50,752 bases of DNA from an uncultured SAR86 cluster bacterium (GCA_902630715.1 CACOVO010000010.1:1-50752), one strand, 5' to 3'. Shown: positions 18,810 to 28,248, counted from the first letter of the stretch. The notes: generated by a model not told the origin, from the letters alone. Program-made: numbers and translations.

Positions 18810-19532
18810 TTAGGATTTAAAGTCTTTAGAGTTTTTTAACATGTAGGCAGGTCCATGATTACAATTAATAGCAGCGTTCTCGCCGAAAAGCATCTCTTTT
18901 TGGCGACCGAAGTTTTTTCTATTATTGGCAAGAGGCGCTAATTCTTCAGCTTTTTTTCGAGCTAATTCAGGCAATTCTTCTAAAGAGCTCAACTTTTGAA
19001 CAATGCCCGCATTAAAGGCGCCAGAACCTGTCCATCGTTTTGATAACTGTACAGTCTCAAAAAAAGTATTAGCAGGAAGTTTGTGCTTGAACAAGGCGAG
19101 TTCTGGTCTTGGGATTGGTAAGCCAAGTTGCATTTCATTAGCGCAGAGAAAACCTCTGTCTTCTCTCATTATCCTAACATCATGTGAAAGAGCAAACATA
19201 AAGCCTGCACCAAATGCATGTCCATTTATGGCGCAAACTGTTGGTATTTGAAATGTAATCATCCTTCCCATTAAATACATAAACTCTTCACCAAATACCT
19301 CTCTATCTCCTCCATTTGGACGGCTTTCATGAGATTGTATCCAATCGAGATCTAGACCATTTGAAAAAAACTTCGGATTTGCAGAGGAAGTTATAAGTGC
19401 TCCCGGCCCTTCATCATTTTCAACTTCATCTAGGACATCAGCAATTTCTCTTACGAATGTTGTATTCCATCGATTCTCATCAGCATCCATGGTTAAAAAA
19501 TAAATAGATTCTCTTTTTTCTAGTTTTATCAC
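18810..19532 (-). CDS. enoyl-CoA isomerase-like crotonase
   Basis: A 240-residue crotonase, close in layout to delta3,delta2-enoyl-CoA isomerases of the ECI type. FFSNGLDLDWI and CAINGHAFGAGFMFAL form the oxyanion pocket; ANEMQLGLPIP keeps the first acidic position; the second canonical hydratase glutamate is not conserved. Such enzymes shift double bonds so that unsaturated fatty acids can enter beta-oxidation. It starts at a GTG (19532) with a weak AAGAGA site. It is monocistronic on the minus strand, downstream of nothing related. Confidence 0.85.
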   Translation of the reverse strand: MIKLEKRESIYFLTMDADENRWNTTFVREIADVLDEVENDEGPGALITSSANPKFFSNGLDLDWIQSHESRPNGGDREVFGEEFMYLMGRMITFQIPTVCAINGHAFGAGFMFALSHDVRIMREDRGFLCANEMQLGLPIPRPELALFKHKLPANTFFETVQLSKRWTGSGAFNAGIVQKLSSLEELPELARKKAEELAPLANNRKNFGRQKEMLFGENAAINCNHGPAYMLKNSKDFKS

Positions 19533-19589
19533 AATATTTCTCTTTAAAAGCTCAGTGAGAAATTACTATACAGAAAAATTTATTCAAAC

Positions 19590-19626
19590 TAGAGACAAAC
19601 TTTTGTCACATCCTTTAATATCCAAT
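19590..19626 (+). promoter_or_regulatory. promoter-like element B, shared with 12921-12957
   Basis: It matches element A at 30 of 37 positions by my count. It contains the inverted repeat GACAAA-CT-TTTGTC (19594-19607) between GAGACA (19592) and TAATAT (19616-19621). Transcription from TAATAT would begin about 4 bases before the ATG at 19632. Confidence 0.45.
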
Positions 19627-19631
19627 ATCTC

Positions 19632-20015
19632 ATGACGCTGAAAAACTTTAAGACTCTTTATTTTATCTATAATGCAGATAGTGGATACTTCATTGAACTT
19701 AAGTACTGGATAGATAAGAACATCTTAAAAAAGCAGACTTCCTGTGAGCTTTGTGACATATCTCATGGCAAAATATTTGTCAGATCTGAATGGTCAAAAT
19801 TCATTAAGGATCTTAGGAAGGACTTTAATGTAGAGGTATTACATAGAGATGAAATCCCAAAAAAAATTTTAGAGAAAAATTTTAGATTTCCGAATGTAAT
19901 TGGAGAAACTGAAAATGATTTGATAGAAATAATAGACAATGTTTCTCTAAGTAATTATGAAAAAAAAGAAGGTTTGGAAAAATTAAGAAAAAAGTTACGC
20001 TTGAAAACTTTATGA
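19632..20015 (+). CDS. small CxxC protein, unknown function
   Basis: A 127-residue cytoplasmic protein. It begins with a strand-rich YFIYNADSGYF, then CELCDISHG (Cys38, Cys41), then W-S-K-F-I and a basic C-terminus. The YNADSG / CxLC-x-S-H-G pattern recurs in uncharacterised bacterial proteins; I do not know a proven function. The CxxC plus His could bind a metal. There is no Shine-Dalgarno, and the promoter-like element just upstream is shared with the region before the acetyltransferase at 12998. Strongly AT-rich. Confidence 0.7.
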   Translation: MTLKNFKTLYFIYNADSGYFIELKYWIDKNILKKQTSCELCDISHGKIFVRSEWSKFIKDLRKDFNVEVLHRDEIPKKILEKNFRFPNVIGETENDLIEIIDNVSLSNYEKKEGLEKLRKKLRLKTL

Positions 20016-20079
20016 TTAATCCAATGTCGAGTAAATTTGTTTTTTTTATTTCTCAACGAATTAATCTTTAACCAAAAAA

Positions 20080-21090
20080 ATGGATCCACTATCTCAAGGT
20101 ACAGTCGGCGCAGCGTTTGCCCAGTCCACCGGCAACAAAAATAATCTCTTAAAAATAGCTATTATCGGTTTTTTAGCAGGCATGGCACCTGATTTAGATG
20201 TATTGATTCAATCCTCTACAGATCCAATCTTATTTCTTGAATATCACAGACAATTTTCACATTCACTTTTTTTTATTCCCTTTGGATCTTGGATTATCGC
20301 GCTTCTTATTTTTCCTTTGGTTAAGAATTCTATGAACTTTAAGACCACCTACATTGCAAGTTTTTTGGGATACGCCACACACGGACTTCTAGACGCTTGT
20401 ACCTCCTATGGAACATTACTTTTTTGGCCTTTCTCATATGAGAGAATTGCTTGGAATAATATATCTATTGTTGATCCGATCTTTACAATTCCAGCTTTAA
20501 TTCTCGTTGGAATAGCCATAAAAACTAAAAACAGAAGGTATAGCTTTTATTCAATTGGCTGGATAATTTTTTACCTTTCTCTTGGTTTTGTGCAGTATGA
20601 AAGAGCCTTATCGACTGCTCATTTACTGGCTGAATCAAGAGGGCATAATGCTGAGCGAGTCACTCTTAAACCATCTTTCGGGAATTTAATTTTATGGAAG
20701 TCTATTTATGAATATGATGGTTCATACTATATTGATGCGATTAGAACAGTTCAGTCATCAAGTGTTTGTTTGGGGGAAAGTATAAGGATATTTGACTATG
20801 ACCGACACTTACCGACTCTTGATAAAAATAGCCAACAAGCTAAAGACATAGAGAGGTTTAGATGGTTTTCTCAAGACTATTTAGGTTTTGATGAAGAAAA
20901 AAATCTTGTTACAGATGTTCGTTATTCAATGTTACCAAATCAGATTGAACCAATGTGGGGAGTCATCATTGATGATAAAAGACAACCCCGAGAACATGCA
21001 ATTTGGTGGACAGGACGCGATTTAAACCAAAGTGAATGGAATGTATTTACTGACATGTTAAGTGGAAGGGTTTGTAATATGTATCCATGA
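20080..21090 (+). CDS. membrane-bound metal-dependent hydrolase, YdjM/DUF457 family
   Basis: A 336-residue integral membrane protein. DPLSQGTVGAAFAQ at the N-terminus, the histidine pair in HRQFSHSLFF, HGLLDACTSYGT and FWPFS are the conserved metal-ligand motifs of the DUF457 family, with four or so membrane segments in the first 170 residues. The C-terminal 150 residues are soluble and contain a YDRHLPTLD segment. Family members are called hydrolases from the metal motif; the substrate is unknown. The FAD oxidoreductase gene follows after 57 bases. Confidence 0.83.
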   Translation: MDPLSQGTVGAAFAQSTGNKNNLLKIAIIGFLAGMAPDLDVLIQSSTDPILFLEYHRQFSHSLFFIPFGSWIIALLIFPLVKNSMNFKTTYIASFLGYATHGLLDACTSYGTLLFWPFSYERIAWNNISIVDPIFTIPALILVGIAIKTKNRRYSFYSIGWIIFYLSLGFVQYERALSTAHLLAESRGHNAERVTLKPSFGNLILWKSIYEYDGSYYIDAIRTVQSSSVCLGESIRIFDYDRHLPTLDKNSQQAKDIERFRWFSQDYLGFDEEKNLVTDVRYSMLPNQIEPMWGVIIDDKRQPREHAIWWTGRDLNQSEWNVFTDMLSGRVCNMYP

Positions 21091-21147
21091 GATTTTATTT
21101 AAGTACACAAGATCTTAAAAGATGTTTTTCTAAGGAGGAAGAAGTTT

Positions 21148-22509
21148 ATGGCAACTATTAATGAACCTATTCGAGAAACTCCAATTATTCACCAAACAGA
21201 GGTATTGGTTGTTGGAAGCGGTCCTGGTGGATTGGCAGCTGCTATTGCCTCAGCAAGAGCAGGCGCACAGACAACTTTACTTGAAAGATATGGCTGTTTC
21301 GGAGGAAATCTTACACAAGTAGGTGTAGAAGGCCTTGCTTGGTATAGACATGATAAAACTGTAGACTCAGAAGGTATTGGCATCGAGTTTGAAGAACGAG
21401 CAAAATCTATGGGAGCATCTAATCCTGAACCCCAATCTAATAGTCATGCAATTGATGGCGAAGCATTCAAATACGTTGCAGATGTATTGGTTGAAGAGGC
21501 TGGTGTAACTCCAATGTTACATAGGACAATGGTTGCCACCATAGTTGAGAATAAAGTCATTAAAGGTGTCATTGTAGAAAGCAAGGCTGGTCGCGAGGCG
21601 ATTATGGCAAATCGAATTATAGACGCAACAGGTGATGCGGATATCGCTCATAGAGCAGGCGCAATTGTTCACAAGACACCAATTGAGGAAATGATGGCTG
21701 CTTCAGTTATGTTTTCAATGAACGGTGTCGATAAAACCCGTTTTATTGAAGATGTTAAATCTGATCCGCATACCTACAGTGATTGGTTCGGCCCAGGGTG
21801 GGCAATGAAAACCTCAGGCAAAGAAGATGAATTATTTTCTCCTTATCTCAAAAAGCCATTCAAAAAAGCTATCAAATCAGGATTAATACCAAAGAACTTA
21901 ACTACCATCACCGGCACTTGGGGGGCTATAAGCGATCAAGGTGATCTGAGTTATTTAAACATAATCCATCTCGCCGGACTCGATGCAACCAATCCAGATC
22001 ATCTTACGAAAGGTGAAATGGAAGGTAGAAGACAAGCAATGTTGGCCATTAAAGCACTGAAAGAATATAACCCAGGTTGTGAGGACGCCAAATTAAGGAA
22101 CTTCGGTATGACTTTGGGAGTTAGAGACACAAGAAAAATCGACGCGGTTTATAACATGACTACCCATGACGTTCATAATGAAGCTAAATTTGAAGACAGC
22201 ATAGGTATATTTCCTGAGTTTATAGATGGATACGGTGTGCTGGTCTTACCCACTACAGGGCGTTACTTCCAATTACCTTATCGCTCCATGTTACCAAAAG
22301 ACATAGCAAATTTGTTGGTCACTGGTAGGTGTGTAGGAGGTGATAAAGGCTCTCATGCTGCTGTCCGCAATATGATGTGTTGTGCAGTAAACGGCCAAGG
22401 CGCCGGTGTTGCTGCAGCTATTTCAATCCAGACAAAAGTAAATGTTGCAGACGTAGATATCAACAAAGTACAGAAAGCATTGATCAAGCAAGGAGCTCGA
22501 ATACACTAA
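21148..22509 (+). CDS. FAD-dependent oxidoreductase (FAD_oxidored family)
   Basis: A 453-residue flavoprotein. The Rossmann ADP-binding motif is VVGSGPGGLAAAIASARAG (21-39), followed by the ERYGCFGGNLT segment usual in this family; IDATGDADIAHRAG and the C-terminal VTGRCVGGDKGSHAA close the FAD site. A very strong site AAGGAGG at 21133 fixes the ATG. Related proteins act on diverse substrates, including thioredoxin-reductase-like and fumarate-reductase-like reactions, and the fusion-free single domain does not tell which. The next gene encodes an outer-membrane barrel. Confidence 0.85.
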   Translation: MATINEPIRETPIIHQTEVLVVGSGPGGLAAAIASARAGAQTTLLERYGCFGGNLTQVGVEGLAWYRHDKTVDSEGIGIEFEERAKSMGASNPEPQSNSHAIDGEAFKYVADVLVEEAGVTPMLHRTMVATIVENKVIKGVIVESKAGREAIMANRIIDATGDADIAHRAGAIVHKTPIEEMMAASVMFSMNGVDKTRFIEDVKSDPHTYSDWFGPGWAMKTSGKEDELFSPYLKKPFKKAIKSGLIPKNLTTITGTWGAISDQGDLSYLNIIHLAGLDATNPDHLTKGEMEGRRQAMLAIKALKEYNPGCEDAKLRNFGMTLGVRDTRKIDAVYNMTTHDVHNEAKFEDSIGIFPEFIDGYGVLVLPTTGRYFQLPYRSMLPKDIANLLVTGRCVGGDKGSHAAVRNMMCCAVNGQGAGVAAAISIQTKVNVADVDINKVQKALIKQGARIH

Positions 22510-22627
22510 TTTTAGTTTTCTTTCCTGTTTTATAAGTAAAACTATCCCTCTAATAAGTAATGACTCATATAAGTGCCTGATTTACCATAGGATTTCGTTA
22601 AGCGTTAAATCTAAAGGGAAAATATAT

Positions 22628-24919
22628 ATGTCAGTATGGGAGAAGAGGTTAATAATATCTGTAGTTGCCTTTTGCCCAACACTCTTTACTGAAATTGTAG
22701 TAGATGGTCTCTTGGACGAGGAAGAATGGACAACTGCGAAAGAGATTAGCGAGTTTTATGAAGTCTATCCTTATTCGCTAGAAACTGGACATAACGATAC
22801 TAGAATTCTCATTCAAGAGAACGAAAAAGGAATCTATTTTGGTTTCATAAACACCCAAGTAAGAGAAACTATTAGACTTAACCAACATCAAAGGGATCAA
22901 GGAGTTAGACCTCCTATAGGTGATCAAAATGGAGTAACAATAGATTTCGATAATGATGCAAGGACAGGTTACCGCTTTATCGTTAATGCTGGAGGCTCGA
23001 TTAATGACGGCGTAATTGTTAATGAGAATGAAGGTAATGATGACTGGGACGGAGATTGGAAGCAAGCTACTGCAGTTCAAGATAATGGCTGGACATCGGA
23101 GATATTAATACCTTGGTCTATTGCTCCTATGAAATCAGTAAGTACAGAGGAAAGAGAAATTGGAATCTGTTTTTATAGATTAATAATCTCTGAATTTAGA
23201 GTTTTTGCTACATGTGAAGGGAGTCCTTATCAAGAAAAGTTTTTGTCTATCTTTCCAAAAATTAAAGTAAAAAAATACGAATCCTCTCAACTTGATATTT
23301 TTCCTTATGTCACTTTTTCAGACGACTCTGCGGCGGAACTCTCCGATACAAAGGGAGGCGCCGAGATTTTTTGGAAAATTGACTCCTCTAAACAACTAAA
23401 TGCAACAATAAACCCCGATTTTGGTCAGGTAGAAAGTGATGAGTTGGTTGTAAATTTTTCTGCTTATGAAACTTATTACTCGGACAAGAGACCGTTTTTC
23501 GCTGAGAATCAGTCTTTGTTTAACATTCAAGGTTATGAGACATTCTATATAATTAATACCAGAAGAATTGGGGCATCACCAGATTACAATTGTTCAAATT
23601 TCTCGCCTTCCAAAGCTGATTTATGTAATAAAACCCAAATTGGCACATCAGATATAGATTTTGCTCTTAGATATATTCAGCAAACGGAAAGCTTAGATAT
23701 AGGATTTCTGGGAGCAAGTGAAGCAGATGAAAATTTCAGTCAGGGAAGAGATTTTTATGCCTTAAGATTAAGAAATAACTCTGAAAATCTCACTTTGGGT
23801 TATTTAGGTACACATGTCGATAGACCGGTTTTAGACAGAGAAGCTACTGTTCATACTAGTGATTTTGAGTATAAACCTAATGAAAACATAAGAGTGAATG
23901 GTGCTCTGATTAATTCAAAAATCAACAGTGAAAATGGATATGGGCTTAGAGTTGGATTTTTGAATAATCCTAATAAAAACTATTCTAATGGTGTAGGTAT
24001 TTATTATTTCGATGACAGAATTGATTTAAGCGACATGGGCTATCTATGGAAGAACGACTATCTAATGCTAACAGGAAGAACACAATTTAAGAATACAGAC
24101 TTACCTTCAAGTTCTTGGAGTAGGGAAAGAAACTATACCCTCGATTATGCGATTATGACTGATACAGATTGGAATAAAGAACCATCAAGTTTTTCAGCGA
24201 CATTAGATAATGGTTTTAAAAATTTTACGGACTTGAAATTTAAGACTTTTTACAGAACTTCAGGAAGGGACAATCAAATAACCAGAAAATACAAAGACTC
24301 TCCGTATATCAAAATGCCAAAAGGTTATGGTTATGAAATTCAATATATGAATATGTCTGGGAAGAAGTATAAATATATGGCTAACTTCATGAGAAGAAAA
24401 GGCGAAGAATATATCTCAGGGCTCGGTTGGAATAAAGCCTATGATTTTTTGGTTGAGTACACTCCCACCGACTCAATTTCTTATTCTATCTTTTATCAAG
24501 ATTTACAAGAAAAGGATTGGTTAAATTGGTTAGAAAATAATTTATTGGGGACATACGATAAAAGACAAAGGTTAACTGTAGCAGGGATCAATTGGTTTAA
24601 GGGAGACAAGCATGAATTGAGGCTAAAGGCACAGATGGTTGCATTTACAGCTAGATCGCCGAAGGCTTATTTGGCTAATAATTTCGGAGACTTGATTAGA
24701 GCTGATATTCCAATACCACCAATAACATTAAGTGACCTAGCTTTTCAAATAAGATATAGGTACGAAATAAAACCTCTTTCATACTTTTATCTAGTTTATA
24801 CAAAAGGCGGACGTGTTGTTCAATATGATGAAGAGGATAACTTAGGTGAGATATATCAAAGACCTTGGGATGATCCGGAAACAGATACCATTACAGTTAA
24901 ATTAAGATATAGATTTTAA
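22628..24919 (+). CDS. outer-membrane barrel protein with CBM9-like N-terminal domain (DUF5916 type)
   Basis: A 763-residue protein. After a short hydrophobic N-terminus, VDGLLDEEEWTTA begins a carbohydrate-binding family 9-like domain (about 24-210), including IDFDNDARTGYRF. The rest is beta-rich with aromatic alternation, SAYETYYSDKRPFFAENQ near 278-295, and ends in a terminal phenylalanine (LRYRF), as outer-membrane barrels do. This architecture matches DUF5916-type proteins. It may bind or admit an oligomeric substrate, but that is inference. The start ATG at 22628 has AAAGGG upstream. The protein-tyrosine-phosphatase gene follows by 35 bases. Confidence 0.8.
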   Translation: MSVWEKRLIISVVAFCPTLFTEIVVDGLLDEEEWTTAKEISEFYEVYPYSLETGHNDTRILIQENEKGIYFGFINTQVRETIRLNQHQRDQGVRPPIGDQNGVTIDFDNDARTGYRFIVNAGGSINDGVIVNENEGNDDWDGDWKQATAVQDNGWTSEILIPWSIAPMKSVSTEEREIGICFYRLIISEFRVFATCEGSPYQEKFLSIFPKIKVKKYESSQLDIFPYVTFSDDSAAELSDTKGGAEIFWKIDSSKQLNATINPDFGQVESDELVVNFSAYETYYSDKRPFFAENQSLFNIQGYETFYIINTRRIGASPDYNCSNFSPSKADLCNKTQIGTSDIDFALRYIQQTESLDIGFLGASEADENFSQGRDFYALRLRNNSENLTLGYLGTHVDRPVLDREATVHTSDFEYKPNENIRVNGALINSKINSENGYGLRVGFLNNPNKNYSNGVGIYYFDDRIDLSDMGYLWKNDYLMLTGRTQFKNTDLPSSSWSRERNYTLDYAIMTDTDWNKEPSSFSATLDNGFKNFTDLKFKTFYRTSGRDNQITRKYKDSPYIKMPKGYGYEIQYMNMSGKKYKYMANFMRRKGEEYISGLGWNKAYDFLVEYTPTDSISYSIFYQDLQEKDWLNWLENNLLGTYDKRQRLTVAGINWFKGDKHELRLKAQMVAFTARSPKAYLANNFGDLIRADIPIPPITLSDLAFQIRYRYEIKPLSYFYLVYTKGGRVVQYDEEDNLGEIYQRPWDDPETDTITVKLRYRF

Positions 24920-24954
24920 ATTGAGGTCATAAGTCCACAGAATTAGGAGCGTAT

Positions 24955-25707
24955 ATGATTAATGATTACTCAGATAGGCATTATCCTTTTGAAGGGTGCT
25001 TTAATTTCAGAGACATAGGCGGATATGTAAATAAGGAAGGAAGGAAAGTAAAAGATGGACTCTATTTTAGAGCCGGAAGACAAGATAGGATGAGTCAGAA
25101 GGATCTTAAGCAATTAGCGGACCTTAATATTTCAACTCAAATAGACCTTCGTAAGCCCGATGAGGTTTTGGATCAAGGAAAAGGACCTTTAGAGTCCATG
25201 GGGGCTCATTATATTAATATAGCTGTTATTCCAGAAGGTGGAAGTGATCAGTTAAGCAAATTAGTAGGGGATACGGGAATTTCTGGAAAAAGATATTTGG
25301 GTTACCTAGAATTTGGACCTACATCATGGTTGAGGCTATTTGGTATTTTAGCTGAGGAAAGTAATTTACCAGTTGTATTGCATTGTACTGCAGGCAAGGA
25401 TAGGACTGGTGTTTCAACCGCTTTCTTATTATCAATACTAGGAGTTAGTCGCAGTTTGATAGAGGCTGATTACTTACTTACAAATCTCGATACAGAACGA
25501 CAGGCAGATTTTATAGAAAATACTGTGGGGTATCCGGAAGGTTACAATAGAGAAAAAATGATTTCTGCCGCAGGAGTTCCTGTAAATGCAATGAAAGATT
25601 TTTTAGATGGAATTGAATCAAAATGGGGTAGCGCGACAGAATATCTTGAAAAGATCGGTATTACCAAAGAACAAATGAAATCTATTCAAGATAATTTTTT
25701 AGATTAA
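24955..25707 (+). CDS. tyrosine-protein phosphatase family protein
   Basis: A 250-residue phosphatase of the bacterial Y_phosphatase3 family, with the P-loop HCTAGKDRTG (Cys144, Arg150) and the upstream FNFRDIGGY and IDLRKPDE segments typical for it. Homologues dephosphorylate phosphotyrosine or phosphoinositides. The ATG at 24955 has TAGGAG 8 bases upstream. It probably shares a transcript with the barrel gene before it; whether the substrate is a protein or a lipid is not visible. Confidence 0.9.
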   Translation: MINDYSDRHYPFEGCFNFRDIGGYVNKEGRKVKDGLYFRAGRQDRMSQKDLKQLADLNISTQIDLRKPDEVLDQGKGPLESMGAHYINIAVIPEGGSDQLSKLVGDTGISGKRYLGYLEFGPTSWLRLFGILAEESNLPVVLHCTAGKDRTGVSTAFLLSILGVSRSLIEADYLLTNLDTERQADFIENTVGYPEGYNREKMISAAGVPVNAMKDFLDGIESKWGSATEYLEKIGITKEQMKSIQDNFLD

Positions 25708-25745
25708 AGGCTACTTTTAAAGTTAATTAAATACTGTTGTAGTCG

Positions 25746-25755
25746 ACGTATACGT
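25746..25755. promoter_or_regulatory. 10-bp palindrome upstream of the aldehyde dehydrogenase
   Basis: ACGTATACGT is perfectly self-complementary, set in an otherwise AT-rich 90-base gap 43 bases before the start codon of the downstream gene. A regulator half-site pair is possible. Confidence 0.3.
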
Positions 25756-25797
25756 TAGGTATAGTCAAAATATTATTCATCTGAAGTGGAGTTTAAT

Positions 25798-27186
25798 ATG
25801 AGTACAGAAGAATCAATAACGAGTAACGATTCGTCAATTCAAGAGTTAGTTGCAAAAGCGCGTGTAGCTCAATCATCTTACGAATCCTTCAAGCAGGATC
25901 AAGTTGATGCGATAGTTCGGGATATAGGTAAATACGTTTACGATAATGCAGAGATGTTGGCAAGAATGGCTGTTGACGAAACTGAAATGGGCTCTTACGA
26001 CGACAAAGTTCTCAAAAATAAGGGAAAAGCGAGAGTTATCTGGAATAACTTAAAAGATAAGAAATCTCGTGGAGTTATAGGTGAAGATTCAGATGCAAAT
26101 CTTGTAATGGTCGCTAAGCCAATGGGAGTCGTTGCTGCTGTCACCCCAGTAACTAATCCAATTGTTACTCCTATGTGTAATGGTATGTTTGCTCTTAAAA
26201 CTGGAAATGCGGTAGTTTTCGCTCCTCATCCTAAAGCACAAAAGTGTACGGAGCATCTTACTTCTGAATTTATGAAGATCGTTAAATCTCATGGTGGCCC
26301 TGAAAATTTAATTCAGGTTGTTACTAAAGGCTCAGTTGAAAAGACACAAGAGCTCATGCAATCAGCAGACGTCGTTGTTGCTACCGGTGGCGGAGCAATG
26401 GTTAAGTCTGCTTATTCATCTGGAAAGCCCTCTTTTGGAGTCGGTGCGGGCAATGTCCCGGTGATTATTGATAGAAATATTGATTTACAAGAAGCTGTTG
26501 AAAAAATTGTTGATGGTGCATCATTTGATCATGGAATAATTTGCTCTCATGAGCAGTTCGTAATTGCTCCAGAGGAAGATTATGATCAAACTGTTGAAAC
26601 TTTCACAAATACGGGAAAAGTCTGGTTTACAGATGACAAAACTCAAATTCAGACTTTACGTGAAGTAGTTTTCCCAGACGGGCATTTAAACAAAGATGTT
26701 GTTGGTAGATCTGCAAGCGAAGTTGGTAAAATGGCTGGTATTGATGTACCGGAATCAGCGAGATTGATTTTACTACCTGCGGACGGATCTGGAACAGAGG
26801 ACATATTAGCTAAAGAAAAACTTTGTCCGGTTATAGCCATAGTTCCTTATTCAAATTTTGACGACGCAGTAGGGATGGCAAAAGCTAATCTTCTTGTTGA
26901 AGGTGCTGGACATTCAGCAGCTTTGCATTCAAATAATGATGATCACATTGAACAGGCAGGCCTTGAATTACCTATAAGCCGTTTAGTTGTCAATCAACCG
27001 AGTTCTACTACCGCAGGCGGATCGCTTACAAATGGCTTTGCTCCAACAACGACCCTTGGGTGTGGTTCTTGGGGAGGTAATTCTATTTCGGAGAATCTTG
27101 ATTATAAGCATCTTATGAATGTTTCTCGTATCGGAAAAGTTATTGCTGATAAGAAAGTTCCTACTGACGAAGAAATTTGGGCTTAA
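25798..27186 (+). CDS. CoA-acylating aldehyde dehydrogenase
   Basis: A 462-residue NAD(P)+-dependent aldehyde dehydrogenase of the short, CoA-acylating branch (AdhE N-domain / EutE / SauS type), converting an aldehyde and CoA to acyl-CoA. Catalytic Cys249 lies in DHGIICSHEQ, the cofactor region is GVVAAVTPVTNP, and ATGGGAMVKSAY and GVGAGNVP are family-specific. The start is the ATG at 25798 behind GTGGAG; a GTG at 25786 is in frame but is the ribosome binding site itself. The aldehyde is unknown; acetaldehyde, propionaldehyde or sulfoacetaldehyde fit the family. It precedes a methyltransferase gene on the same strand. Confidence 0.9.
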   Translation: MSTEESITSNDSSIQELVAKARVAQSSYESFKQDQVDAIVRDIGKYVYDNAEMLARMAVDETEMGSYDDKVLKNKGKARVIWNNLKDKKSRGVIGEDSDANLVMVAKPMGVVAAVTPVTNPIVTPMCNGMFALKTGNAVVFAPHPKAQKCTEHLTSEFMKIVKSHGGPENLIQVVTKGSVEKTQELMQSADVVVATGGGAMVKSAYSSGKPSFGVGAGNVPVIIDRNIDLQEAVEKIVDGASFDHGIICSHEQFVIAPEEDYDQTVETFTNTGKVWFTDDKTQIQTLREVVFPDGHLNKDVVGRSASEVGKMAGIDVPESARLILLPADGSGTEDILAKEKLCPVIAIVPYSNFDDAVGMAKANLLVEGAGHSAALHSNNDDHIEQAGLELPISRLVVNQPSSTTAGGSLTNGFAPTTTLGCGSWGGNSISENLDYKHLMNVSRIGKVIADKKVPTDEEIWA

Positions 27187-27222
27187 ACTTTTAAATTCCA
27201 AATGCATATAGGATAGGACATC

Positions 27223-28125
27223 GTGGCTCAATCCTTTTTCGCGAAAGATGGTACTGCTCAAGGCGTAGCTAAACAACGCTACATTGAGACATTAGCTAAG
27301 CCTGAATATCGCATAATCAATGATCCTTACTCAAAGAGTTTTGTGCTCGGTTCAGGAGTCATTAAATTAATGGGCCACAAATTAAATTCTTGGTTAAGTC
27401 AAAAGTTAGCTCCGGGTTTTCATGAGCACTTAATCTCACGAACTCGTTTTATAGACGAGTTGGTAGAAAAATGTTCCAGAGATGGTAAGCAACAATATGT
27501 AATTCTAGGTGCTGGATACGATTCACGAGCTCATAGGTTGGAACTTTCACCCTCATTAAAAATTTTTGAAGTAGATCAAAAGGAAGTACAAGACAGAAAG
27601 CTTTCTAAACTTCCATCTGAAGTTCCAAATTCTGAAAACATCACTTATGTGAGTATAGATTTTTCCAATCAATCTTTATCAGAACAGCTCTTAGATGCAG
27701 GCTTCGATCAAAGCAAAAGTACAGTTTTCACACTTGAAGGAGTTGCACAGTACGTTTCAAAAGAAGCACTTACTACAACTATCAAAGAAGTTGAAATTTT
27801 AAGCAAAGACAGCGAATCAATTTTTTTCTTGTCTTACGTCAACGAACTTCTATCAAAAAATCCTGAAGCCTGCTTTGGTAAAGGTTATAGAAACCCTGAA
27901 AAAAAAGCGGCACTGATTCAAAGCTTGTCTGAAAAGGCTGGAGAACCTTGGATTTCTTTATATAGCAACGAGGAGATAGAAGACTTACTTACTTTGCACG
28001 GGTTCTCTATTGAAGAAAATATAACTTTTTCTGAATTGAATTCTCGTTTTTTCGCACCACTGGGAAGAGATCTTCCGGAGGATCAAATATTTAAACTTGA
28101 ACAACTATTAGTTGCGAGATCTTAA
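27223..28125 (+). CDS. SAM-dependent methyltransferase, LCM (PPM1) family
   Basis: A 300-residue class I methyltransferase resembling leucine carboxyl methyltransferases. VILGAGYDSRAHRL (about 91-104) is the SAM glycine loop, EVDQKEVQDRK supplies the acidic ribose contact, and EGVAQYVS is characteristic of this branch. The start is a GTG at 27223 with AGGATAGGA upstream. In bacteria these enzymes methylate small-molecule carboxylates or hydroxyls, not a phosphatase. It follows the acylating aldehyde dehydrogenase by 36 bases. Confidence 0.88.
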   Translation: MAQSFFAKDGTAQGVAKQRYIETLAKPEYRIINDPYSKSFVLGSGVIKLMGHKLNSWLSQKLAPGFHEHLISRTRFIDELVEKCSRDGKQQYVILGAGYDSRAHRLELSPSLKIFEVDQKEVQDRKLSKLPSEVPNSENITYVSIDFSNQSLSEQLLDAGFDQSKSTVFTLEGVAQYVSKEALTTTIKEVEILSKDSESIFFLSYVNELLSKNPEACFGKGYRNPEKKAALIQSLSEKAGEPWISLYSNEEIEDLLTLHGFSIEENITFSELNSRFFAPLGRDLPEDQIFKLEQLLVARS

Positions 28126-28145
28126 ATTCTTTTTTTATATCTTAA

Positions 28146-28197
28146 TAACTCAAATTTCTATGCCTCGCTTTTGAGTTACAAATACTTTTATGTATTT
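28146..28197. other. two consecutive inverted repeats in the gap before 28249
   Basis: TAACTCAAA at 28146-28154 pairs with TTTGAGTTA at 28170-28178, and AAATAC at 28180 pairs with GTATTT near 28192-28197. The 123-base gap otherwise contains only the promoter. They may end the methyltransferase transcript; the first loop is long (15 bases). Confidence 0.3.
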
Positions 28198-28233
28198 AGG
28201 TTCTCTGATTTTGATTAAATCAAAATAATAGAA

Positions 28234-28242
28234 TGCTAATAT
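28234..28242 (+). promoter_or_regulatory. extended -10 promoter of a leaderless gene
   Basis: TGCTAATAT is an extended -10 (TGn plus TAATAT) ending six bases before the ATG at 28249, the same geometry as guaB. No Shine-Dalgarno is present. Confidence 0.5.
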
Positions 28243-28248
28243 AGTGTT

